From the NCBI RefSeq assembly GCF_009184905.1, contig NZ_WESC01000019.1, positions 1-63,785 on the forward strand: 63,785 nucleotides of DNA. The letters run 5' to 3'. Below the pieces are notes generated by a model. The model made no database searches. It saw only the letters and a list, made by a program, of their open reading frames with translations, and was not told the origin of the DNA. Origin of the DNA: Parvibaculum sedimenti (GTDB taxonomy: Bacteria > Pseudomonadota > Alphaproteobacteria > Parvibaculales > Parvibaculaceae). Positions 28,081 to 36,919 of the stretch are shown in pieces (the first letter of the stretch is position 1; each line of letters starts with the position of its first letter). Both the position numbers and the translations under genes were made by a program.

Positions 28081-29934
28081 ATGAGCGACGCGCCCATACC
28101 CTTTGCCGAGCCGGATGCCATCGCGGATGCGATCATCGCGAAGGTCGGAAAAAAGATCGTTCTCGCCCTGCCTCTCGGCCTCGGAAAGGCGAACCATATT
28201 GCCAACGCGCTCTTCGCCCGAGCAGCGGCAGACCCCTCGATCACGCTTCAGATCATCACGGCACTCACCCTTGAAAAGCCGCATGCCGCGAAGGGGCTCG
28301 AAGGGCGCTTCATGAACCCCATCGTCGAGCGGCTGTTCGAAGGCTATCCCGAACTTGCCTATGCAAAGGCGCTCCGCGCCGGAACGCTGCCGCCCAATAT
28401 AGAGGTGAGCGAGTTCTTCTTTGTCGCCGGGCGCTGGCTCGGCGTGCCAAAGGCGCAACAGAACTACATCTCGACCAATTACACCCATGCGCAGCGCTAC
28501 ATCCTCGCGCGTCGCCCCAATGTCATCGCTCAGCTCGTCGCCAGGCATCCCGATGGAACGCGCTACAGCATCAGCTCCAACACGGACCTCACGCTCGACA
28601 TGCTCGCCGCGCGCGAGGCTGGCAAGGCCGACTTCATCCTCGTCGGCGAGGTGAACAGCGAGCTTCCCTATATCGGCTACGACGCGGAGATTCCCGCCTC
28701 CACTTTCAGCCTCATGCTGGAAAACGCCGCGACGGATTTTCCCCTCTTCGCGCCGCCGAAAGAGCCCGTGAGCATTCAGGACTACGCCGTCGGACTTCAC
28801 GTTGCGCGAATGGTTCCCGATGGCGGCACCTTGCAGATCGGCATCGGGTCCATGGGCGACGCCATCGCGCGCGGCCTCATCCTGCGCGACGACGACAACG
28901 AGACCTTCCGCGCCGCCACGCAGCAATTGGCGCTGGATGGATTGCCCGAAGATCAATCGCACCTCGCGCCCTTTGACAAGGGCCTCTTCGGGTCGAGCGA
29001 AATGCTCGTCGATACGTTTCTCGAATTGATGGACACGGGCATCATCAAGCGCGAGGTAGACGGCACACTTCTGCATGGCGGTTTCTTCCTCGGGCCTCGC
29101 AGCTTCTACAAGCGCCTCCGCGAGCTGCCCGAAGCGGAGCGCGCAAAGATCCGCATGAAGCCCATTTCCTATGTCAACGAACTCTATGGAGACGAGGAGA
29201 CGAAGCGAAAGGCTCGCGTCGGCGCCCGCTTCGTCAATAGCGCCATGATGGTGACGCTGCTCGGCGCCGTCGCCTCCGATGCGCTGGAAGATGGCCGCGT
29301 CGTCAGCGGCGTCGGTGGCCAGTACAATTTCGTGGCGCAAGCCTTCGCGCTCGAAGACGCCCGCTCCATCATCACGCTACGAGCAACGCGCCAGAGCGGC
29401 GCCAGGACGCTTTCCAATATCCGCTGGTCCTACGGCCACACGACCATTCCGCGCCATTTGCGCGACATCGTCGTCACGGAATACGGCATCGCCGATCTGC
29501 GCGGAAAGTCTGATCGCGATTGCATTGCCGCCATGCTCGAAATCGCGGATTCGCGCTTCCAGGCCGAACTCCTCGCAAGCGCAAAAAAGACAGGTAAAAT
29601 CGAAGCGTCCTACGAGATCCCCGCACCGTTTCGCAACAACACGCCACGGCGTGTCGAGATTGCGCTGGCGGCGCTGCGCGACGATGGCCTTCTCGATCCA
29701 TTCCCCTTCGGCACGGATTTCACGGAGACGGAGTTGCGCCTCCTTCCCGCCCTGCAACTCATGCAGACTGCGGCGAAGTCGCCCGCAAAACTTGGGTCGC
29801 TATTTCTTCGCGGGCTTTCGACGCCCGCAAGCGCGGCCGACCGGGAATGCCTTGCGCGCATGGCTCTCGAAAATCCGCGAAGCCTGTCGGACCGACTCTA
29901 CGCCAGCCTCTTGCGCGGCGCGCTTCGAGCCTAG
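28081..29934 (+). CDS. Acetyl-CoA hydrolase/CoA-transferase family protein, 617 aa
   Basis: A CoA transferase of the family that contains acetyl-CoA hydrolase, succinyl-CoA:acetate and 4-hydroxybutyrate CoA-transferases. The pattern is GIGSMGDAIA, SGVGGQYNFVAQAF and VVTEYGIADLRG; the last holds the catalytic glutamate E467, which forms the CoA thioester link. The protein is longer than the usual 430-500 residues because of a longer N-terminal domain. The start is chosen at the ATG 28081 with only a weak ribosome site. The stop overlaps the convergent emrB stop. Likely role is recycling CoA between organic acids. Confidence 0.85.
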   Translation: MSDAPIPFAEPDAIADAIIAKVGKKIVLALPLGLGKANHIANALFARAAADPSITLQIITALTLEKPHAAKGLEGRFMNPIVERLFEGYPELAYAKALRAGTLPPNIEVSEFFFVAGRWLGVPKAQQNYISTNYTHAQRYILARRPNVIAQLVARHPDGTRYSISSNTDLTLDMLAAREAGKADFILVGEVNSELPYIGYDAEIPASTFSLMLENAATDFPLFAPPKEPVSIQDYAVGLHVARMVPDGGTLQIGIGSMGDAIARGLILRDDDNETFRAATQQLALDGLPEDQSHLAPFDKGLFGSSEMLVDTFLELMDTGIIKREVDGTLLHGGFFLGPRSFYKRLRELPEAERAKIRMKPISYVNELYGDEETKRKARVGARFVNSAMMVTLLGAVASDALEDGRVVSGVGGQYNFVAQAFALEDARSIITLRATRQSGARTLSNIRWSYGHTTIPRHLRDIVVTEYGIADLRGKSDRDCIAAMLEIADSRFQAELLASAKKTGKIEASYEIPAPFRNNTPRRVEIALAALRDDGLLDPFPFGTDFTETELRLLPALQLMQTAAKSPAKLGSLFLRGLSTPASAADRECLARMALENPRSLSDRLYASLLRGALRA

Positions 29935-31481
29935 TCGCCGCCACCTGCCACATGCCCGCCGGATAGCGACCGATGGGCAAACCAGACCGTACCAATAAGC
30001 AACAGCACGAGCCAGCCCGAGAGCCAGAAGTAATCCAGCGAGGCCAGCAAGTAGGCCTGGCCCTGCATGTTGCGAGCAAGCATGGCGAGCGCCTGCGCGT
30101 CCGGTACGCCAAGTGCGTGAAGCGACGCCAGCGCGTTCTGCATGGTCGGATCGTAAATGCTCGACGCCTCCGCAAGTCTGCTCTGGTGCAGCGCCTCACG
30201 CCGGTCCCATAGCGTCGTCGTCAGCGACGCGGAGAAACTACCCGCCGTGATACGAATGAAGTTGTTGAGACCCGAGGCGAGCGGAATACGCTGTGGGTCA
30301 ACACCGTTGAGCGCGATCGTGAGCAGCGCGACGAAGAAGAAACTCATCGCGACGCCCTGCACCAACAACGGCATGACGAAGTCGAGGAAGGTCGCATCGG
30401 CGGTGAGTCCCGCTCTCATGAAATAGGAGACCGCGAACGCGAGAAACGAAAAGCTCGCCGTCCATCGCGCATCGAGGCGCGACATGACACGCGCCGCAAG
30501 TGGCGAGAGGACGACCGCGACGACGCCGCTTGGCGCGGCGACCAACCCGGCCCATGTCGCCGTATAGCCAAGATGCTGCTGCAACCACAGCGGCAGAATG
30601 ACGACATTACCGAAGAAGATCGCATAGGCGAGCGACGAGGCAAAAACGCCGATCGTGAAATTTCGATTGGTGAAGAGTGACAGATCGACGATCGGATGCT
30701 TCTCGGTTACCTCCCAGATCACCCACGCGATGCAGCCGATGGCCGAAACAAGCGCCAGAACGACGATTTCCGTCGAGGCGAACCAGTCCGCATCCTTGCC
30801 CGTATCGAGCATGATCTGCAACGCGCCGACCCAGACGACGAGCAGAGCGAGGCCGATGGAGTCGATCGGTATCTTCTGGGTCTGCGTCTCCCGCGACTTG
30901 AGGCCCCGCCAGCAGACCGCCGCGCAGAGAAGGCCCACGGGCACGTTGATGAGGAAGATCCACGCCCAGTGGAAATTATCCGAGATATAGCCGCCAAGGA
31001 TCGGCCCGCAGATGGGCGCCACCAGCGTCGTCATCGACCAGATGGCCAGCGCCGTACCGCGCTTGGCGGGTGGGAAGATCGCAATCAGAAGCGCCTGCGA
31101 GCCGGGAATCATGGGCCCGGACGCCGCGCCCTGAAGGATGCGGAAGAAGATAAGGCTCGAAAGGTTCCAGGCCATGCCGCAAAGGAACGATGCAAGCGTG
31201 AAGAGCAGCACTGAAGCCACGAAGGTCCGCACTGCTCCATAGCGCCGCATCAACCAGCCGGTCAGCGGAACGGCGATGCCGTTCGACACCGCGAAGGAGG
31301 TGATGACCCACGTTCCCTGGTTCGCGCTGACGCCGAGATCACCCGCAATGGTCGGAATGGAGACATTGGCAATCGTCGTGTCGAGCACCTGCATGAAGGT
31401 GCCGAGCGCCAACGCGAGCGATATCAGCGCGAGCGCGCCGCCTTCGAGCGGCGCAGGCGCCCTCTCCGGCGCGCCGCTCAT
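29931..31481 (-). CDS. emrB: EmrB-type MFS multidrug transporter (DHA2, 14 helices), 516 aa
   Basis: A proton-driven drug exporter of the DHA2 group, the inner-membrane pump of EmrAB-TolC-type systems. The sequence is hydrophobic throughout with helices typical of 14-TM members, starting LISLALALGTFMQVLDTTIANVSIP, spread over motif positions, and the loop motif GWLMRRYGAVRTF. Its ATG overlaps the emrA stop by four bases (ATGA), so translation is coupled. It is the last gene of the marR-nodT-emrA-emrB operon. Substrate range unknown. Confidence 0.92.
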   Translation of the reverse strand: MSGAPERAPAPLEGGALALISLALALGTFMQVLDTTIANVSIPTIAGDLGVSANQGTWVITSFAVSNGIAVPLTGWLMRRYGAVRTFVASVLLFTLASFLCGMAWNLSSLIFFRILQGAASGPMIPGSQALLIAIFPPAKRGTALAIWSMTTLVAPICGPILGGYISDNFHWAWIFLINVPVGLLCAAVCWRGLKSRETQTQKIPIDSIGLALLVVWVGALQIMLDTGKDADWFASTEIVVLALVSAIGCIAWVIWEVTEKHPIVDLSLFTNRNFTIGVFASSLAYAIFFGNVVILPLWLQQHLGYTATWAGLVAAPSGVVAVVLSPLAARVMSRLDARWTASFSFLAFAVSYFMRAGLTADATFLDFVMPLLVQGVAMSFFFVALLTIALNGVDPQRIPLASGLNNFIRITAGSFSASLTTTLWDRREALHQSRLAEASSIYDPTMQNALASLHALGVPDAQALAMLARNMQGQAYLLASLDYFWLSGWLVLLLIGTVWFAHRSLSGGHVAGGGD

Positions 31482-32662
31482 GGCAACCGCGCCGCCGCGG
31501 AGACGGCACCACCACCGCCATTGTCAGCCACGATGCGCTCTATCGTCTGCTCGATGCCCGCGTTGCCATCGTCGCGCGGACGCGGCGGCAGCGGCACGGA
31601 GCGCACCTCGCTCGCGACAAGCGGCCCGGAGGTGTCGCGCACATCGACCTTCACCGACACGGAAAGGCCGATCCGCAAGGGATGCGCTCTCACTTCCGCC
31701 GGATCGAGCGCAATCCGAACGGGCAGGCGCTGCACGATCTTGATCCAGTTGCCGGAGGCATTTTGCGGCGGCAGAAGCGCGAAGGCGCTGCCGCTGCCCG
31801 CGGACACACCAACGACATGCCCGTGATAGGTCACATCGCCGCCATAGATATCGGCTTCCAGCGTCACCGGCTGTCCGACGCGCAAATTCGCAAGCTGACC
31901 TTCCTTGAAATTCGCATCGACCCAGACATCTTCAAGCGGCACGACCGCCATCAGCGGTGCACCCGCCGCCACATGCTGGCCAAGCTGAACTGTCCGCCGT
32001 GCGACGAGGCCATTCACCGGCGAAACGATATGCGTGCGCCGTACGCCCAGCGCCGCGTCGCGGACCCGTGCCGCCGCCGCCAGAACGTCGGGATTCGTGG
32101 ACACGGATGTGCCGTCGATCGCCGCGAGCGTGGCGTTGAGCTGTTCCTTCGCAGATGACAGCGTTGCCTCCTGCGCGGCCACAGCGTCCCGCGCATGCGC
32201 GAGTTCTTCACCCGACACCGCGCCGTCGCCGGCAAGCTGGCGCCGCCGCTTCAGATCGCTCTCCGCCTGGCGCACCGCCACTTCGCGCTGCGCGATATCG
32301 GCCCGCAATGCATCAGCCTTGGCGAACTGCGCCCGCACCTGCCTCACCGTTCGCGCAAGATCAGCTTCCGCCGCCTGCAACGCGATCTCGACACTCGACG
32401 GATCGAGCGTAACGAGCGCCTGCCCGCGCTTCACGGACTGAGTGTCATCGGCACTCAGCACCTGCACCGTACCCGGTTGTTCCGCCGTGATCTGCACCAC
32501 GTCGCCCGCGACATAGGCGTCATCCGTCGACTGATAACTTCCGCCGAAGACAAACCAATAGCCTGCCCAGACCAGAATCCCGGCAATGACGATGATGCCC
32601 AGGAGGGCAAGCCCGCGCTGGCGCGGCGTGCCTCGGCCAAGAATATTTGAATCGTAACTCAT
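31478..32662 (-). CDS. emrA: EmrA/HlyD family periplasmic adaptor, 394 aa
   Basis: The membrane-fusion protein that joins EmrB to the outer-membrane channel. A single N-terminal helix (about 20-38) anchors it, followed by a lipoyl-like domain (AEQPGTVQVLSADDTQSVKRG), a long coiled-coil hairpin rich in Ala, Glu and Arg, and a beta-barrel region containing THIVSPVNGLVARR. The ATG at 32662 has GGTGGA upstream. The gene lies 21 bases after the NodT gene and four bases overlap with emrB. Confidence 0.92.
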   Translation of the reverse strand: MSYDSNILGRGTPRQRGLALLGIIVIAGILVWAGYWFVFGGSYQSTDDAYVAGDVVQITAEQPGTVQVLSADDTQSVKRGQALVTLDPSSVEIALQAAEADLARTVRQVRAQFAKADALRADIAQREVAVRQAESDLKRRRQLAGDGAVSGEELAHARDAVAAQEATLSSAKEQLNATLAAIDGTSVSTNPDVLAAAARVRDAALGVRRTHIVSPVNGLVARRTVQLGQHVAAGAPLMAVVPLEDVWVDANFKEGQLANLRVGQPVTLEADIYGGDVTYHGHVVGVSAGSGSAFALLPPQNASGNWIKIVQRLPVRIALDPAEVRAHPLRIGLSVSVKVDVRDTSGPLVASEVRSVPLPPRPRDDGNAGIEQTIERIVADNGGGGAVSAAARLP

Positions 32663-32683
32663 GGTGTCCACCGGATGGGCTGA

Positions 32684-34123
32684 TTATTGGGTGTTCGTCG
32701 TGGTGTCGCTTCGCGCCAGTTTCCGCGCGGGCGGCGTGAAGTCGCCGCCTACGGCAAGGAGCAGCTGCACCTTGTTCGTCGCCTGTGCCGCCGCGATAAA
32801 GGCCTGTTGTTGCCTTGCGTCGAGCAGCAACGTTTCCGCGCTCAACACCGAGAGATAGGTGCTGAGGCCTGCCGCATAGCGCCGCTCGGCGAGGCGATAG
32901 GCTTCTTTCGCCGCGTCGAGCGACTGCCGCTGTTCATCAAGTTGCTTCGCCAACGATCCGGTCTCGGTGAGCCTGTCCGCCACGTTGCGAACCGCCTCGA
33001 CAACCGCCCCGTTATATCCGGCGATAGCCGCATCGACCTCCGCCGTCGCGCCGACATATTGCGACTTGAGCCTGTCGCCATCGAAGATCGGCAGATGGAT
33101 CGCGGGCCCGACGCCGTAATTCTGCGATGGCGCCTGAAGCATGCTGTCGAGGCCGATCGCCGCCCAGCCCGCGAAAGCTTTGAGGTTGATGTCGGGATAG
33201 AACGACGCCTTGGCCGCCTTCCGCCCCGAAAGTGCCGCCTCAACGCGCATTCGCGCCGCAAGCACGTCGGGTCGCCTGCTCAAAAGATCGGCGGGCAGCA
33301 CTTCCGGCAGCGGCAAGGCGCCGCCGAGTTGCAGCGCGGGCCGCTTGATCGCCGCATAGGCATTCGCGCCTTCGCCCGCCAGCGCGGCGACTTCATGCAG
33401 CGCCAGATCGCGGCCACTCATCGCCTGCTCCCGCGCCACGCGCGACGCCGCGAGCAACGCCTCGGCCTGCTTCACCTCCGCCTTGCTGTCGAGACCCGAA
33501 GTCACGCGCTGGCGCGTGAGATCGAGAATATGCTGACGCTGCTTTTCCGTTTCGACTGCGATGTCCGACAGCGCAAAGGCGCGGTCAAGCGCGACATAGG
33601 CTTGAACCAGCGCGCCCGAAATGGCGAGCCTCGCACCCTCCGCATCAAGTCGCGCCGCTTCTTCCTCCGAACCCGCCTGCGCGACGAGCGCCGCCTGCTT
33701 GCCCCAGAAGTCGATATTCCAGGACAGATTGGCATCGAGGCTGCCGATCCAGTTCCAGTTTCCGGCATAGGGCGGCGGATAAACATAGGTACCGCTGAAA
33801 CGCTGGCGCTGTTCATCGCCGTCCAGCGTTACCTGCGGCAACATCTGCGAGTGCGCCACCGCGACCTGCGCCTGCGCCCCGCGCATCCGGGCCATCGCTT
33901 GCGCCAGCGTCGGATTATGCACAAGACCGCGCGACACAAGATCGTCGAGCTGCGGATCGCCGAAAGCCTTCCACCACGCAGGCGACGCTTGCGGCGCGTT
34001 CACGCCGCCAAGCCCGATAGCCTCGCCCGACAACGGCTTTTCCTGAGGCTCCACCGAGGGCGGCAACACGCAGCCGCCGAGCAACAGACTCGTCAGCGCC
34101 GCAAATGCGATTGCGCTTCTCAT
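32684..34123 (-). CDS. NodT-family outer-membrane efflux lipoprotein, 479 aa
   Basis: The TolC-like outer-membrane channel of this efflux operon. The signal peptide ends in the lipobox LLGGC, so the mature protein is lipid-anchored. Two repeats of an outer-membrane-efflux domain follow, with the typical PAWWKAFGDPQLDDLV and the second-repeat LLSRRPDVLAARMR. The start codon overlaps the marR stop in ATGA. The C-terminal tail is Thr/Asn-rich and probably disordered. Confidence 0.92.
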   Translation of the reverse strand: MRSAIAFAALTSLLLGGCVLPPSVEPQEKPLSGEAIGLGGVNAPQASPAWWKAFGDPQLDDLVSRGLVHNPTLAQAMARMRGAQAQVAVAHSQMLPQVTLDGDEQRQRFSGTYVYPPPYAGNWNWIGSLDANLSWNIDFWGKQAALVAQAGSEEEAARLDAEGARLAISGALVQAYVALDRAFALSDIAVETEKQRQHILDLTRQRVTSGLDSKAEVKQAEALLAASRVAREQAMSGRDLALHEVAALAGEGANAYAAIKRPALQLGGALPLPEVLPADLLSRRPDVLAARMRVEAALSGRKAAKASFYPDINLKAFAGWAAIGLDSMLQAPSQNYGVGPAIHLPIFDGDRLKSQYVGATAEVDAAIAGYNGAVVEAVRNVADRLTETGSLAKQLDEQRQSLDAAKEAYRLAERRYAAGLSTYLSVLSAETLLLDARQQQAFIAAAQATNKVQLLLAVGGDFTPPARKLARSDTTTNTQ

Positions 34124-34590
34124 GGCTTCGCCTCGTTCACCTGTTCAGCCCGCGCGACGAGCCGCGTCAAAAGCGAGATCAATTGATCCGCCTCCGCCTT
34201 GTTGAAATCGCCCATAAGATCGTTGAGATAGCCGGCCACGAGCGGGATAAGGGACTCGACCATCGCCATTCCGTCCTTCGTGAGCGACAGCTTCACGATG
34301 CGACGGTCCACGCCGCTGCGCTGACGCTCCACGAGGCCCCGTTCCTCGAGCTGATCGAGAATGCGGGTCAGCGCACCGCTGTCATGGTGCATGTCGCGCG
34401 CGATATCCGCGCAGCTCTCGCCCATTCCGTCCCGCAGATACATGAGCACCGCCCATTGTGTGAAGGTCAGGTCGTTCTCAACAAAGAGCGTCTCCACCCT
34501 GGGCATGATGAGGTTGTGCGCGCGGCGCACCAGATAGGAGATCGCCGTCTTGGCCCTGTAGTTCTCTGCGTAATAATAGGGCTTTCCCAT
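34120..34590 (-). CDS. MarR-family transcriptional regulator, 156 aa
   Basis: A winged-helix repressor that heads the efflux operon and very likely controls it, as EmrR does in E. coli. The helix-turn-helix is near ESCADIARDMHHDSGALTRILDQLEERGLV, and the wing carries RSGVDRRIVKLSLTKDG. The start has AGGCAGGGAT. Family members release DNA on binding phenolic or lipophilic compounds, which are often the pump substrates. Confidence 0.9.
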   Translation of the reverse strand: MGKPYYYAENYRAKTAISYLVRRAHNLIMPRVETLFVENDLTFTQWAVLMYLRDGMGESCADIARDMHHDSGALTRILDQLEERGLVERQRSGVDRRIVKLSLTKDGMAMVESLIPLVAGYLNDLMGDFNKAEADQLISLLTRLVARAEQVNEAKP

Positions 34591-34684
34591 ATCCCTGCCT
34601 CAGCAATGACTGCCTGGGCAGCTAATATGAGTGTCGACCCTTTGCCGTCAAGGTCACCATCAAAATTTTTGGCGGTGCGTGGCT

Positions 34685-36919
34685 TCAGCGCACCGAGAAT
34701 GCGACGGGTCCGAGCACCCGCGGCCCGTCCTCGTCCTCCACCCGCGCTTCAAGGGCATAGAGCCCCCGCGAGACCGGCCACATGAATTCCGCCCCTCGTG
34801 TTTCTGCCACGGGCGCACCATTGAGCATCCATGTCACATGGGCCTCCGGCTCGACGCCGCCCAGCGCGAAGCGGAACATCTGCCTGTCCGCAGGCAGGCG
34901 TGGGTCATAGGCAAGGCGCAGGTTCGGTGTCGGCGACAGGATCGACGGGCCCGCCACCTCCCGCGCCACGGCTGCCCTGCCCGAAGTCCGACCTGTCCCA
35001 TAGTCGTAAATCTGCTCACAGCCGCTTTGCCCAAACGCGCAGCTATCCGCCAGCGCCAGACCGTCCGGCAGGGGAAGTTTTTCCGTATTCTGGTCACGAT
35101 TGAGATAGGCGAAGACGCCCCGCAGCACGAGCGCGGGGCCCGTCGAGCCCGTGATGCCGTCCGTCGGCGTTCGGTCCAGATTTCCCATCCATATGCCGAC
35201 CACATAGCGGCTGTCGAACCCGACCGACCATGCGTCGCGATAGTCCGAGGAAGTCCCCGTCTTCACTGCCGTCTGCACCGGCAGGTCGAGCGTCGAATAG
35301 CGCCCGAACTCCATCGCCCGCGCCCATGGATCGGAAAGCACATTGCCGATGAGCAACGCCGCATTGCGGCTGAAAACACGCGCCCCCGGAACCGCGCGCG
35401 CGTGTCTGTCGACAACGGCGCGCAGCGGCATGACCTTGCCGCCATTGGCCAGCGCCGTGAACCCCCGCACCAGTTCGAGCAGCGACACCTCGCCATTCCC
35501 AAGCGCCAGGCCATCGCCATAGAACCCCGCGCTCTTCTTCAGGCTCTCGAAGCCGAGCTGATGCAGCAGGTCGAGATAGCGGTCCGGTCCGACGAAATTG
35601 ACCGCATGGAGCGCCGGAATGTTCAGCGAGTTGCCCAGCGCCTGCCGCGCGCTCACCTCGCCGTAGAATTGGCGGCTGTAATTGTTGAAGCGATGAAGAC
35701 CCGTCCCCACCGCCTCCGAATAAGGCGCGTCCTCGATGCGCTCGGCGGGCGACCAGCCCGCATCGAAGGCGGCGGCGTATAGAAAGGGCTTCAAGGCGGA
35801 GCCCGGCTGCCGCGGGATCAGCACCGCATCGAGAAAGCGGCCCGGCGTGCCCACGCCGCGATCAGAACCATCCTCCGCGCCGGCGACGACCCAGGCGCGA
35901 ATCTCGCCGCTCCGCCGGTCGACCACCAGCAACGCACCATTGTGAACCTGACGCGGCGCAAGGCTCGCCAGACGTTCGTCAAGAAGGTTCTGCGCGAAGT
36001 CGACGAGCCCGCTGTCGAGCGTGGTCGTGACCTTGATCGGCATGGTGCCGGTCCGCGCGCCCGCGATCTGCCGCTCAACATAATTGCGGAAATGGCCGAT
36101 GGCCGCGCGACGCGGCGCCGGATGCAGGTCGAGCGGCGTTTCGATGACGTTTTGCCATTCCGCCGCAGGCAGCAGGCCTGCATGGCGCATGGAGGTCGCG
36201 AGCCGAATGCTGCGCCGGTCGAGCACCTTCGTCCCGCCGCGATTGGGATCAAGGCCCGAAGGCGCGCGCGGCAGGATCGCAAGCGCGAGCATCTCCCGTG
36301 TATCCAGCGTGTCGAGATCGCGATCGAAATAGAACCGCGCCGCCTCGGCGACGCCGCGCCGGTTCGAGGCGTAGGGCACCTGATTGAGATAGAACTCCAG
36401 TATGTCGGATTTGGTGTAGCGCCGCTCCAGCCGCGCCGCGTCGAAACCTTCAAGCCATTTCGACCAGAACGAGCGCGGGCGCGGATCGAGCATTCGTACC
36501 ACCTGCTCGGTGATCGTGCTCGCGCCGCGGACATTGCGGCCCGCGCTCACGCCCTGCCAGAGTCCATGCGCCCGCGCGATCCAGTCGACGCCCCGATGCG
36601 CGAAGAAGCGCCTGTCCTCCGCAAGCAGAACGGCGTCCTTCAGCCTTTGCGGCACGCGGTAGAGCGGCACCTGACTCTGGATGTTCCACGCGCCCGTTTC
36701 CTCCGCGAGCGGATGGCCCTGCCGGTCCAGCAGAATGTGGCTCGCCGCCTTTGGCTTGAGGTCGAGCAGCGCTTCATCCGCAAGCCCCGCCCATGTCGCA
36801 ATGCCGAGCCAAAGCGCGAAGGCGCTCACGCCCAACCCCACCCAGCGCGGCCAGCCCCATTCGTTCGGACGCATCGGCGTCCGGTCGAGATGGGACCAGC
36901 TCCAGCACAGCCACATCAT
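34685..36919 (-). CDS. pbpC: Penicillin-binding protein 1C, 744 aa
   Basis: A bifunctional peptidoglycan synthase. After an N-terminal membrane helix, the glycosyltransferase domain has LLAEDRRFFAHRGVD with its catalytic glutamate. The transpeptidase domain has SALK (active-site serine) in PGSALKPFLY, and KTGTS. The C-terminal PbpC-specific beta domain (about 650-744) is present. The frame begins with ATG directly after the TAA of the alpha-2-macroglobulin gene, so translation is coupled; a start at 36871 is possible. The pairing with a macroglobulin is a well-known bacterial arrangement. Confidence 0.92.
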   Translation of the reverse strand: MMWLCWSWSHLDRTPMRPNEWGWPRWVGLGVSAFALWLGIATWAGLADEALLDLKPKAASHILLDRQGHPLAEETGAWNIQSQVPLYRVPQRLKDAVLLAEDRRFFAHRGVDWIARAHGLWQGVSAGRNVRGASTITEQVVRMLDPRPRSFWSKWLEGFDAARLERRYTKSDILEFYLNQVPYASNRRGVAEAARFYFDRDLDTLDTREMLALAILPRAPSGLDPNRGGTKVLDRRSIRLATSMRHAGLLPAAEWQNVIETPLDLHPAPRRAAIGHFRNYVERQIAGARTGTMPIKVTTTLDSGLVDFAQNLLDERLASLAPRQVHNGALLVVDRRSGEIRAWVVAGAEDGSDRGVGTPGRFLDAVLIPRQPGSALKPFLYAAAFDAGWSPAERIEDAPYSEAVGTGLHRFNNYSRQFYGEVSARQALGNSLNIPALHAVNFVGPDRYLDLLHQLGFESLKKSAGFYGDGLALGNGEVSLLELVRGFTALANGGKVMPLRAVVDRHARAVPGARVFSRNAALLIGNVLSDPWARAMEFGRYSTLDLPVQTAVKTGTSSDYRDAWSVGFDSRYVVGIWMGNLDRTPTDGITGSTGPALVLRGVFAYLNRDQNTEKLPLPDGLALADSCAFGQSGCEQIYDYGTGRTSGRAAVAREVAGPSILSPTPNLRLAYDPRLPADRQMFRFALGGVEPEAHVTWMLNGAPVAETRGAEFMWPVSRGLYALEARVEDEDGPRVLGPVAFSVR